DNA from: Flavobacterium sp. LC2016-01
Lineage (GTDB): Bacteria; Bacteroidota; Bacteroidia; Flavobacteriales; Flavobacteriaceae
Direction of reading: 5' to 3'
Length of the DNA: 64,000 nucleotides
NCBI RefSeq assembly: GCF_009711135.1
Contig: NZ_WMIC01000005.1
Coordinates: 124,001-188,000, forward strand
The position numbers and the translations under genes were made by a program. The notes below the pieces were generated by a model. The model did not search any database. It was given only the letters and a program-made list of their open reading frames with translations, and was not told the DNA's origin. Below, in pieces: positions 1 to 8,006 of the stretch. How positions within the stretch are numbered: position 1 is the first letter of the stretch; the number at the start of each line of letters is the position of its first letter.

Positions 1-1042
1 TCAATTGTTCTTTTACAGCTGGCCATAAACTTTGCGGAATATAAGCTCTAGATGCAGCAGAACATTTTTGACCTTGGAATTCAAAAGCACCACGCGTAAT
101 TCCTGTAACCACTTGTTTTACATTTGCGCTTGGGTGAGCAATGATAAAATCTTTACCTCCAGTTTCACCAACAATTCTTGGGTATGTTTTATAATTGTGG
201 ATGTTTGCTCCAATTTTAGCCCAGATATCTTTAAATACGTGAGTTGAACCTGTAAAGTGAACACCAGCAAAATCACGGCTTGCTAAAATAGTATCCGTAA
301 TCATTAAAGCGTCTCCAAAAACTACGTTGATAACGCCATCAGGAACTCCAGCTTCTTTGAAAACATCAAGAATGATTTTTGTAGAAAATACTTGGCTGTC
401 ACTTGGTTTCCAAACCACAACATTCCCCATCATTGCAGCACTTGCAGGCAAGTTTGCAGCGATAGCAGTAAAGTTGAAAGGTGTAATTGCGTAAACAAAA
501 CCTTCAAGAGGTCTATATTCTAAACGGTTCCAAACAGAAGAATCTGATTTTGGCTGATCGTTATAAATTTGAGTCATGAATTCTACGTTGTAACGTAAAA
601 AGTCAATTAATTCACAAGAAGCATCGATTTCTGCTTGGTGAATATTTTTAGATTGACCAATCATAGTTGCAGCATTAATACGAGCTCTGTAAGGACCAGC
701 GATTAATTCAGCAGCTTTTAAGAAAATAGCAGCACGCTGTTCCCATGCCATATTTGCCCATGCTTTTCTTGATTCAAGAGCATTTGCAATTGCTTTTTCG
801 ATATGTTGTTTTTCAGCTAAATGATATTTTCCAACAATATGTTTATGATCATGTGGTGCTGTAATGTTTCTTGTGTTTCCAGTTCTGATTTCTTCGTTTC
901 CAATATATAAAGGAACGTCAATTTGAGAATTCCACAACGTAGTATAAGCTGCCTGAACAGCTGCTCTTTCTGGTGAGTTCGGTGCGTATCCTTTTACAGG
1001 CTCGTTTACCGCTTTTGGTACATGAAAAAATCCTTTAAGCAT
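1..1042 (-). CDS. pruA: L-glutamate gamma-semialdehyde (1-pyrroline-5-carboxylate) dehydrogenase, 3' end cut by window
   Basis: NAD-dependent aldehyde dehydrogenase for the second step of proline catabolism, turning glutamate semialdehyde into glutamate in the cytoplasm. I read 347 codons from an ATG at 1042 to the window edge; the full protein should be about 540 aa, so roughly the last third is missing. Visible family motifs are ITPFNFTAIAANLP in the nucleotide-binding part, VGETGGKDF with the general-base Glu, and FEFQGQKCSAASRAY with the catalytic Cys near residue 327. The N-terminal MLKGFFHVPKAVNEPV is typical of the Bacteroidetes form, which stands alone rather than being fused to proline dehydrogenase (PutA). 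A -7 box lies about 75 bp upstream. Confidence 0.93.
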   Translation of the reverse strand, partial: MLKGFFHVPKAVNEPVKGYAPNSPERAAVQAAYTTLWNSQIDVPLYIGNEEIRTGNTRNITAPHDHKHIVGKYHLAEKQHIEKAIANALESRKAWANMAWEQRAAIFLKAAELIAGPYRARINAATMIGQSKNIHQAEIDASCELIDFLRYNVEFMTQIYNDQPKSDSSVWNRLEYRPLEGFVYAITPFNFTAIAANLPASAAMMGNVVVWKPSDSQVFSTKIILDVFKEAGVPDGVINVVFGDALMITDTILASRDFAGVHFTGSTHVFKDIWAKIGANIHNYKTYPRIVGETGGKDFIIAHPSANVKQVVTGITRGAFEFQGQKCSAASRAYIPQSLWPAVKEQL

Positions 1043-1115
1043 GTTATTTAAAATTAGATTATTAGATAATTTAAAGTTAGAAAATTTGATTTGTTACGAA
1101 TAATCTAACGTTGCA

Positions 1116-1123
1116 CAAAAGTA
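1116..1123 (-). promoter_or_regulatory. -7 promoter box for pruA
   Basis: On the minus strand this reads TACTTTTG, matching the Bacteroidetes -7 consensus TAnnTTTG, and it lies upstream of the pruA ATG. No well-spaced -33 TTG is seen; the nearest is about 23 bp upstream. Confidence 0.45.
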
Positions 1124-1195
1124 CAAAGGATAAATTAATAAATTGACAATTTTATGATTAAGATAACGATAAAAAAGACCGTTGTAAACGATGTC

Positions 1196-1582
1196 TTAAT
1201 TTAAAGCAAAAGGAGCACACATTCTAAAAGTAGGAACAATTACTTTGAATGTTTTAGTTGTTGTGAAATTGATCATATTAAAATGACCTTTCATAGCACC
1301 ATAAGGAGATGATAATAAACAGCCAGAGCTATAAGTGTGGTTTTCGCCCGGTTTTAAAACTGGTTTTTTGCCAATCACGCCTTCACCGTCAACAATATCT
1401 AAGTCGTTAAGCGAGTCAAAAATTTCCCAGTGACGAGAAGTTAACTGAACTGAATCTTTACTGTGATTTTCAATCGTAACTACGTAACTAAAAGCAAAGT
1501 GAATCTTGTAGTTCTTGAAGTAAGTACCTTCAAAACTAGTCAAAACCGATATTTTTATGCCTCTTGTAATCTGAGAAACCAT
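1196..1582 (-). CDS. apaG: ApaG family protein (DUF525)
   Basis: A 128-aa protein of usual ApaG length. The fold is a small fibronectin-III-like beta sandwich. Family landmarks are FAFSYVVTIENHS near residues 29-41, QLTSRHWEIFDS near 46-57, and the glycine-rich GEGVIGKKPVLKPGE and SSGCLLSSPYGAMKGHF segments in the second half. In enterobacteria ApaG is linked to cobalt/magnesium tolerance, but its biochemical role is unsettled, so only the family is assigned. It is a single gene with its own -7 box (1616-1623), on the same strand as the T9SS plug gene upstream. Confidence 0.92.
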   Translation of the reverse strand: MVSQITRGIKISVLTSFEGTYFKNYKIHFAFSYVVTIENHSKDSVQLTSRHWEIFDSLNDLDIVDGEGVIGKKPVLKPGENHTYSSGCLLSSPYGAMKGHFNMINFTTTKTFKVIVPTFRMCAPFALN

Positions 1583-1615
1583 ACTAAAGTAGTATATACG
1601 TGTGCGTTATAGTTG

Positions 1616-1623
1616 CAAATCTA
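1616..1623 (-). promoter_or_regulatory. -7 promoter box for apaG
   Basis: Minus-strand TAGATTTG fits TAnnTTTG. It is 34 bp upstream of the apaG ATG and downstream of the plug gene stop, so apaG probably has its own promoter. Confidence 0.45.
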
Positions 1624-1661
1624 CGAAAAAAAATGATTGAAGTGAAAACGTTAACATTGTT

Positions 1662-2921
1662 TTAATTAACGATGTTTATTGAGTTTCCGTTTCCTTTTCC
1701 GATGACTCTTTGATAGCGGTCAGAACTTTCTTTGTAATAAACTAAGATGGTATATTCATTTTCAGTTTGATAGAAATTTCCATCAACTGCATTTTCATAA
1801 TCAATTACTCCTTTTTTGTCAGCAACTCTGTATTGAAAATTGGTAAAACCTTGCTTGATCATAACGGCTTTTTCAAACAATCCTTTGTCGGAGTTATAAT
1901 CCATTTTATATTCTGGCGAAAGGCTGTAATTGTTGAACATTCCAACAATGTAAATGTCTTTATTTAATTGAAAAGCAGGTGCCGAAAGACTAAAATAAAC
2001 CCACGCGTAATCGGCCTCAATTTCTTGGTTAGAGCCATTGATGTTTTTAACTACAAAATTGCCATTTACATCTTCATACAAAGTGTAAATTTGATTTCCT
2101 CTTGCATGATTGGTATATAAAAAAGAGCTGTAAACATCATTGTTGGTTCCAATTCTTGCTACATTATTGCTCGCCGCTCGAATGTCTTTATTCTCAAAAT
2201 ACAAAAATTCATTGCCGCCCCAAAACTGCGTTTCTTTATCGTATTTATAAACCATTTGATTTCCAATGGTATATTGCGGTTTAATGTTTTTAATACTTGT
2301 ATTGAAATCGCCGTTTTGCATTAAAAGTACCTTTATATTTTCAAGAGGTGTCTGAAAAACAATGTCATTGGAAAGTATTGTAAATTCCAAATTTTGCTTA
2401 AAATCAATATTGCTGAGGTTTCGGCTTCGTTTTACCAGACATGCAACTGTTGAATGATTTTCGTACAGAACAAATTTTCTTGAAAAAACAACTTCTCTGT
2501 CTTCATTCAAAATTTTCAGCATGTAATTGCCTGAAATTCGGAGCTGAGTAGTAAATTGATTTGGGAAAGAAAGTTTATAATGTGAATATCCTTGAAGCGT
2601 ATTAAATGAATTCGAGTAATCTGTAATTCTTTGATTGTCAAAACCACGAATATAATCCGTTTTCGGAATATCGGTTGGAATCCAGTTGTAATCGCAATGA
2701 ACAACTTCAAAATAATAATTAGCTTCATTGCCAAATAAATCATCAAATTGAAATGAAAATACGGATCCTAATTCAAAAATAGGAACTACATTATTGTCAT
2801 TTTGAACAAAAGAAACAGTTTTAATATTATAAGGAGGAGCTATTTCAGTTTGAACTTCTTGGGCTTTCGCCGAAGTAAAAATTAAAAAGAAAAGAAAGCT
2901 TTGAAATAAAAATTTTGGCAT
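1662..2921 (-). CDS. Type IX secretion system plug protein (DUF5103)
   Basis: A 419-aa exported protein with a clear signal peptide (MPKFLFQSFLFFLIFTSAKA, cut before QEVQ). The N-terminal region, with FQFDDLFGNEANYYFEVVHC and DYNWIPTDIPKTDYIRGF, is the DUF5103 signature, now named the T9SS plug domain. From the literature on F. johnsoniae, Plug binds the SprA translocon and closes its periplasmic side when PorV is absent. The C-terminal region (FSLSAPAFQLNKDIYIVGMFN onward) resembles a carbohydrate-binding-module-like beta sandwich. No other T9SS core genes are adjacent; gldB and gldC lie 39 kb away. The family call is secure; the role is transferred from F. johnsoniae. Confidence 0.85.
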   Translation of the reverse strand: MPKFLFQSFLFFLIFTSAKAQEVQTEIAPPYNIKTVSFVQNDNNVVPIFELGSVFSFQFDDLFGNEANYYFEVVHCDYNWIPTDIPKTDYIRGFDNQRITDYSNSFNTLQGYSHYKLSFPNQFTTQLRISGNYMLKILNEDREVVFSRKFVLYENHSTVACLVKRSRNLSNIDFKQNLEFTILSNDIVFQTPLENIKVLLMQNGDFNTSIKNIKPQYTIGNQMVYKYDKETQFWGGNEFLYFENKDIRAASNNVARIGTNNDVYSSFLYTNHARGNQIYTLYEDVNGNFVVKNINGSNQEIEADYAWVYFSLSAPAFQLNKDIYIVGMFNNYSLSPEYKMDYNSDKGLFEKAVMIKQGFTNFQYRVADKKGVIDYENAVDGNFYQTENEYTILVYYKESSDRYQRVIGKGNGNSINIVN

Positions 2922-3037
2922 CTTATTACGTTGTAAGATTGTAAATATAACAATTTATACAACGAAAAAAAGACAGTTTTATTGGATTAAAATAATTTAG
3001 TATATGACTATTTATTAATTGTGCTAATTTTGAAAAT

Positions 3038-3127
3038 AGCACGCGGATGACACAGATTTAAACCGATAAAAACGGATTTTTAAATTAAATCATTGAAAAT
3101 CCGTTTAATCCGCGTTATCTGTGTGCT
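3038..3127. repeat. Imperfect inverted repeat downstream of SNF2 helicase gene
   Basis: The left arm (3038-3080) and right arm (3096-3127) both carry ACAGAT, GCGGAT and AACGGATTTT words in mirrored orientation. The inner AAACGGATTTT / AAAATCCGTTT pairing is perfect over 11 bp. It lies between two minus-strand genes and could fold as a transcript-end hairpin. It looks like one copy of a dispersed flavobacterial intergenic element. Confidence 0.55.
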
Positions 3128-3164
3128 TTTTTTAGTGGTACGCTAAGCGGACAGTCATAATTTA

Positions 3165-6065
3165 TTAAGAACCCAAAATATATTCCAGATTGGTTTCGAT
3201 TTCATCGTTTACAAAACTTTCTTCTAAAAGGGAATCAGACAACAGTTTTTTATTTTCCTGCAGTTTGATGATTTTTTCTTCGACCGTATTTTTAGAAATA
3301 AACCGAATCACGTTTACTTTATTCAACTGCCCAATTCGGTGCGCTCGTCCAACGCCTTGTTTTTCTGCGAAAGGATTCCACCACGGATCTAAAAACAAAA
3401 CATAAGAAGCTTTGGTAATGTTCAAACCAACTCCCCCCGCTTTTAGCGAAATAAAAAACAATAATGGTTCTTCTTTTTCCTGAAACAATTTTACCTGCTG
3501 TTCTCTTTTACTTGCCGGAGTTTCGCCGGTAATTTCGCAAAATGTTATTTTATTTTCTTTACACCAATCCGTATAAAAACTCAAATTGGTAACAAACGAA
3601 CTGAAAATGATTACTTTTTGTTTCGCTTTGACTAAGTTTTCAAGATAATGGGTAACGGCAATATATTTTCCTGAATCAATTTCAGATTCCTGATCCACCA
3701 TTTTTGGGTGGTTACTCAATTGTCTCAACTTCATTAAAGTATTGATAATACTGATTTTATCGGGATTTGATCCGTCAGTTTTCAATAAAAAGTTACGGGC
3801 TTTCGACTTTTCTTTTTCGTATAATTTCTCCTGTTCAGGATCCATGTCGCAATAGAAAATCTGCTCTGATAATTCAGGCAAATCTTTTAAAACCTGTTCT
3901 TTGGTTCGTCGCAAAATATAAGGCTGAACCATATTTTTTAATTCGGCTAAACTATTTTCATCCTGCTTTTTCTCAATCGGAATTTTAAAATTTTCTGCGA
4001 AAAAATTATAAGTACCCAAAATATCCGGATTGATAAATTGCATTTGCGACCATAAATCGTCAAGCGAATTTTCAATCGGCGTACCGCTCAATGCAATTTT
4101 GTGACTCGTACTTATTTTGTTGATAGCTTTAAAAATCTTAGAATTTTTGTTTTTGATGTATTGACTTTCGTCCAAAATCAAATAACGAAAATCGTATTTC
4201 TCTAAAATTGAAATATCGCGATGAATGACACTGTAACTCGTAAAAATCAAATCCGTTGAAGCTAATCGGCTTGCTAATTGCTTTCTGTCGTTGCCCACAT
4301 ATTGCATTCTTGAAAAATGCGGAGTAAACTTTCCAGATTCATTAAACCAGTTAAAAACCAATGAAGAAGGCAACACAATCAAAGCTTTAAGCGGTTCTCT
4401 TTCAATTGTGGTTTCGTTGGCAAACAAATCAAAATTGGTGGTTTTCTTCGTAAAACCTAATTGTTCTTGAACGGCAACCAAAACAGCCAAAGTTTGCAAT
4501 GTTTTTCCAAGTCCCATATCATCAGCCAGACACGCGCCTAAATTGGAATTAAAATGTCCCAAAAGCCATTTTACGCCATCAATTTGATACGGTCTTAAAG
4601 TAGCTTTCAATAAATCAGAAGCCACATATTCTGCCTTATACGTTACGTCATCCTTAATTTCCGGAATGGCATCCAAAGCAGTAAAATTACTTTTGCGTAA
4701 AAGTAGATTTCCGGTTTCTGTTTTGGCTAATTTTGCTAAAGAACCATATTTACTGAACCATTCCAGCGGAATCAGGAAATAGTTTCCGTCTGGCAAAGGA
4801 AAAAGTCTTTCTTTACTTTTTATATTCGGAATAATTTCGCTGAAGTTGATTGTATAATTTCCAATTGTAATGATGATTTTAATATCAAACCAATCTCCAT
4901 TTGTATCTTTTGATGTAGAAACAGTATGGTTTTGGGTGATGATCTCTTTGCTTTCCAGTTTTAGATTCTGAATCGTAAATCCAAGTTTTTCCAGCTCTTC
5001 TTTATGATCAATAACGAATTGAATATTGACAAAAGGGTCCGGATTTTCAACTTCCGAATGCAATCCGTAGAATTCATTTTTGATTATGGTTAAACCAAGT
5101 TCGGATAATTTGTCTGTAAATAAAGTCTCGTCTGAATTTCTTTTAAACTGAATAATTTTAGGCTGATTGGCAATGCTAAAATCAACAAACGAATGCGTTT
5201 TTTTTGTTTTGGAAGCATCAAATGCATAACCATCATAATCAAAATAAAGATTGAGATAATAACAGTTTTTGAAAAAATCATGAACAGGCTGAATCGTGCA
5301 TGAAATAATTTTATCGCGAAGCTCAATTTCAAAACCAGTTGCTTCAATATCAATTTTTTTAGCGATTTCAGGAATAAAGCTCTTGAAATAATCGTCAACC
5401 AATTTTGAAGGAATTTCAATGGAATTTTTCTTTAAAAAAGGCATTAATTTTTTAGCATTAAGCGCTGTTAATTGTCCTAATTTTTTATTGATAATTAACC
5501 AGCCCGGTTCATCTAAAAGAATATCAACGTTGCTGTTCATTGGTAAAAATGAAGCTTCGTTTTCTTTTAAAGAAAGGGTATACGTAATGCCTTCAGCGTG
5601 TTTGTCAAATTGAATTTGAGGCTCAAAATAAAGCGGATTGACATCAACTCGCGAACGATAAAAATCTTTTTCAGGACCAAGATTAATGGACAACGGAAAT
5701 TGTTCCTGAACAATTAAACTATAAAATGAACTCAGATGAAATTTTAAATGCTGACGAATGGCAAAATCAATTTTAGAATCTTTTTGAAGATCCATAATCG
5801 TTTTTGCCGATTTGATTTTGGCACTGAATTTCTTGAAAATAAAGTCAGGTTTTAAAGATTCGCAGGCGTTGAGTATTTTTTTGGTATTGGAATCTAAATT
5901 TTCTAAAGCAATACCAAAACTTTCCAGTACGCCGTGAGTTGCTTTTTTGTCCAGATATTTGATTTCGGTAGTATTCTCAACAATATAAGCAGTTGGGATA
6001 AAGGCATTCAGATTTTTTTCAAAACTGATGTCAAAACAAAATTGAAATGGTTTCGTAGGTTGCAA
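3165..6065 (-). CDS. SNF2-family DEAD/DEAH-box helicase
   Basis: A 966-aa Swi2/Snf2-type ATPase that probably translocates on double-stranded DNA. The first ~480 residues are a family-specific N-terminal region. The motor follows: Walker A LADDMGLGKTLQT with Lys near 518, Walker B LILDESQYIKN near 630, motif III ALSGTPIEN, and C-terminal lobe motifs SLKAGGVGLNITKA, LDPWWNPFAEKQ and GRAHRIGQ near 908. This is the RapA/HepA-like bacterial layout without an obvious nuclease domain. Translation appears to begin at a TTG (MQPTKPFQFCF); no ATG is nearby. It is monocistronic, flanked by repeats on both sides. The cellular role is unknown. Confidence 0.9.
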   Translation of the reverse strand: MQPTKPFQFCFDISFEKNLNAFIPTAYIVENTTEIKYLDKKATHGVLESFGIALENLDSNTKKILNACESLKPDFIFKKFSAKIKSAKTIMDLQKDSKIDFAIRQHLKFHLSSFYSLIVQEQFPLSINLGPEKDFYRSRVDVNPLYFEPQIQFDKHAEGITYTLSLKENEASFLPMNSNVDILLDEPGWLIINKKLGQLTALNAKKLMPFLKKNSIEIPSKLVDDYFKSFIPEIAKKIDIEATGFEIELRDKIISCTIQPVHDFFKNCYYLNLYFDYDGYAFDASKTKKTHSFVDFSIANQPKIIQFKRNSDETLFTDKLSELGLTIIKNEFYGLHSEVENPDPFVNIQFVIDHKEELEKLGFTIQNLKLESKEIITQNHTVSTSKDTNGDWFDIKIIITIGNYTINFSEIIPNIKSKERLFPLPDGNYFLIPLEWFSKYGSLAKLAKTETGNLLLRKSNFTALDAIPEIKDDVTYKAEYVASDLLKATLRPYQIDGVKWLLGHFNSNLGACLADDMGLGKTLQTLAVLVAVQEQLGFTKKTTNFDLFANETTIEREPLKALIVLPSSLVFNWFNESGKFTPHFSRMQYVGNDRKQLASRLASTDLIFTSYSVIHRDISILEKYDFRYLILDESQYIKNKNSKIFKAINKISTSHKIALSGTPIENSLDDLWSQMQFINPDILGTYNFFAENFKIPIEKKQDENSLAELKNMVQPYILRRTKEQVLKDLPELSEQIFYCDMDPEQEKLYEKEKSKARNFLLKTDGSNPDKISIINTLMKLRQLSNHPKMVDQESEIDSGKYIAVTHYLENLVKAKQKVIIFSSFVTNLSFYTDWCKENKITFCEITGETPASKREQQVKLFQEKEEPLLFFISLKAGGVGLNITKASYVLFLDPWWNPFAEKQGVGRAHRIGQLNKVNVIRFISKNTVEEKIIKLQENKKLLSDSLLEESFVNDEIETNLEYILGS

Positions 6066-6108
6066 GATTGTAGGGATTTGGTTAGGCTTGTAATTTAGGA
6101 ATTGGGCT

Positions 6109-6151
6109 AAAAAAAAGAGTTTTCAAAATATCAATAATTTGAAAACTCTTT
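6109..6151 (-). terminator. Rho-independent terminator after methyltransferase gene
   Basis: AAAGAGTTTTCAAA pairs with TTTGAAAACTCTTT across an 11-nt loop. On the minus strand the stem is followed by a run of T, so it ends the map-methyltransferase transcript. Confidence 0.75.
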
Positions 6152-6154
6152 GTA

Positions 6155-6179
6155 AATGAACTTATATCGCTTATATGGT
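6155..6179. repeat. Solo copy of the ACTTATATCACTTATATGG repeat
   Basis: This 25-bp stretch matches 9471-9495 with one mismatch (G for A), so it is a single arm of the inverted repeat that brackets 9268-9497. Confidence 0.6.
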
Positions 6180-6185
6180 GAAAAA

Positions 6186-6959
6186 CTAATTTTCTGGTTT
6201 AAAGCAAAGCGGAATAATTTCGCCTTTTGCTAAACAATATTTTTCTACCAATTCTGGTGTGATTTTATTCGTATAATCTTCTTCGATTACAATAAAACCG
6301 ATGCTTCTTAATTTGTCGAAATAATCGCGCCCGTAAATACGAACGTGATCGTATTGTCCGAATATTTTAGCACGTTCTTTTTGATCTGTAATAGAATCAT
6401 CTGCGAAAGTAACTTCACGATTTAAATCCTGTGGAATTTGCAAAATCGCCATTCCGCCCGGTTTTAAAACTCTGAATAACTCCTGCATCGCTTTTGTATC
6501 GTCTGGAATATGTTCTAAAACGTGATTACATAAAATCACATCGTATTCGTTGTCTTTAAAAGGTAAATTACAGATATCTGCTTTTACATCTGCCAAAGGC
6601 GAAAATAAATCGGTTGTCGTGTAATCCAGGTTTTTTTGCTTGCGAAAAAGTTTGTAAAAAGCTTGTTCCGGAGCAAAGTGTAATACTTTTTTTGGAGCTG
6701 TAAAAAAATCAGTCTGATCGTTTAAATACAACCAAAGCAAACGGTGTCTTTCTAACGAAAGCGTACTTGGCGAAAGGACATTATTTCTTTGTTTCCCGTA
6801 TCCGTAAGGAAGAAAAGAGCGAAAACTTTTTCCGTCAATCGGATCAGTAAATCGGCTTCCTCTTAAAGATAAAGCTAAAATTGGTCGCGCCACATAACTC
6901 AAACGAATTAATAATGGTCTTGGAATAGTATTTAAAACTAATTTGAAAAGTTTTTTCAC
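6186..6959 (-). CDS. Class I SAM-dependent methyltransferase
   Basis: A 257-aa Methyltransf_11-type protein. SAM-binding motif I is KVLHFAPEQ at 91-99 (an HFAPE form rather than GxGxG). The acidic strand-2 end follows at TTDLF, then ADICNLPFKDNEYDVILCNH, the post-motif HVLEHIPDD at 147-154, and LFRVLKPGGMAILQIP. The basic N-terminus (MKKLFKLVLNTIPRPLLIRL) could associate with membrane. The start is a GTG, 22 bp downstream of the map stop, so the two genes are probably one transcript. The substrate is unknown; the HFAPE subgroup often sits beside glycan genes, but no such neighbour is seen here. Confidence 0.8.
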   Translation of the reverse strand: MKKLFKLVLNTIPRPLLIRLSYVARPILALSLRGSRFTDPIDGKSFRSFLPYGYGKQRNNVLSPSTLSLERHRLLWLYLNDQTDFFTAPKKVLHFAPEQAFYKLFRKQKNLDYTTTDLFSPLADVKADICNLPFKDNEYDVILCNHVLEHIPDDTKAMQELFRVLKPGGMAILQIPQDLNREVTFADDSITDQKERAKIFGQYDHVRIYGRDYFDKLRSIGFIVIEEDYTNKITPELVEKYCLAKGEIIPLCFKPEN

Positions 6960-6981
6960 AGGTTTAGATTCGGGATTGTAT

Positions 6982-7800
6982 TTATAGTACTAAAGGCACT
7001 TGTCTGAATTCGTCTTCTTCATTGCTTTCGATTCCTAAAGCTTTGTAGATGTATTGGAAAGTTGATAATAATTCTGGTTTTCCATCAATTAGGGCAACAT
7101 CATGTTCGAAATGCGCACTTGGTTTTCCGTCAGCAGTCAAAATTGTCCAGCCGTCTTTTAATTGTTTGATGTTTTTTGTTCCCATGTTGATCATTGGCTC
7201 AATCGCAACGACCATTCCTTCAACAAAAAGTTTTCCGCGTCCACGTTTTCCGTAGTTTGGCATTTCAGGTTCTTCGTGCATTTTTTGCCCAACACCGTGT
7301 CCAACCAATTCACGAACAACTCCGTAACCGTGAGCTTCTGTATATTTCTGAATCGCATTTCCAACATCTTCCACGCGATTTCCAGCTTTAAATTCTCTGA
7401 TTCCAACGTACAATGATTCCTTAGTAACTCTCAAAAGTTTTTTAACTTCCGGAGCAACTTCACCAATTTCGAAACTGTAAGCGTGATCACCGTGATATCC
7501 ATTTTTGAACGCACCGCAATCAACCGAAATAACATCTCCGCTTTTTAAAGGCGTATTATTCGGAATTCCATGCACAACTTGCGCATTCGGACTCATACAA
7601 AGTGAATTCGGGAAATCATACAAACCTAAAAAGCTTGGAACTGCTCCATGATCACGGATAAATTCTTCGGCTAATTTGTCAAGATATAATGTAGTAACTC
7701 CTTCTTTAATTTCAGAAGCAATCATTCCTAATGTTTTAGATACGATCAAAGCACTTTCGCGCATCAATTCGATTTCCTCTCTAGTTTTTTGGATAATCAT
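6982..7800 (-). CDS. map: Type I methionine aminopeptidase
   Basis: Removes the initiator Met from nascent proteins. The 272-aa pita-bread enzyme has its five metal ligands visible: Asp94 (SVDCGAF), Asp105 (YHGDHAYSF), His167 (VGHGVGQKMH), Glu200 (VVAIEPMINMG) and Glu231 (HFEHDVALID). An upstream ATG at 7824 is in frame, but it sits inside the minus-strand -7 box TACTTTTG (7822-7829) and so cannot be transcribed. I therefore start at MIIQKTREEIELM, the family-typical N-terminus. The methyltransferase gene follows 22 bp downstream. Confidence 0.96.
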   Translation of the reverse strand: MIIQKTREEIELMRESALIVSKTLGMIASEIKEGVTTLYLDKLAEEFIRDHGAVPSFLGLYDFPNSLCMSPNAQVVHGIPNNTPLKSGDVISVDCGAFKNGYHGDHAYSFEIGEVAPEVKKLLRVTKESLYVGIREFKAGNRVEDVGNAIQKYTEAHGYGVVRELVGHGVGQKMHEEPEMPNYGKRGRGKLFVEGMVVAIEPMINMGTKNIKQLKDGWTILTADGKPSAHFEHDVALIDGKPELLSTFQYIYKALGIESNEEDEFRQVPLVL

Positions 7801-7821
7801 ATTTTTCAGATTTTCAGTTTG

Positions 7822-7829
7822 CAAAAGTA
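7822..7829 (-). promoter_or_regulatory. -7 promoter box for map
   Basis: Minus-strand TACTTTTG fits TAnnTTTG. Transcription would begin near 7815, which rules out the longer in-frame start of map. Confidence 0.5.
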
Positions 7830-7851
7830 CAATTTTTAATTAAAATTTTTC

Positions 7852-7948
7852 GCCACGAATTCACGAATTATCTCAAAACTAAATTTAAAAAAAACATATT
7901 GCACGAATCAATTAATTAATTTTTAAAAGAAATTCGTGAATTCGTGGC
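7852..7948. repeat. Perfect 18-bp inverted repeat between map and the DUF445 gene
   Basis: GCCACGAATTCACGAATT at 7852-7869 is the exact reverse complement of 7931-7948, with a 61-bp AT-rich spacer. It lies between divergently transcribed genes, so it is not a terminator for either. It resembles the dispersed CACGAATTCACGAATT-type repeats of flavobacteria. Confidence 0.75.
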
Positions 7949-8006
7949 TATTTAAAGAGCAAGAACGAGCAATTGTCTCAGAAAAAAGCCATAAATTAGT
8001 AGTAAA

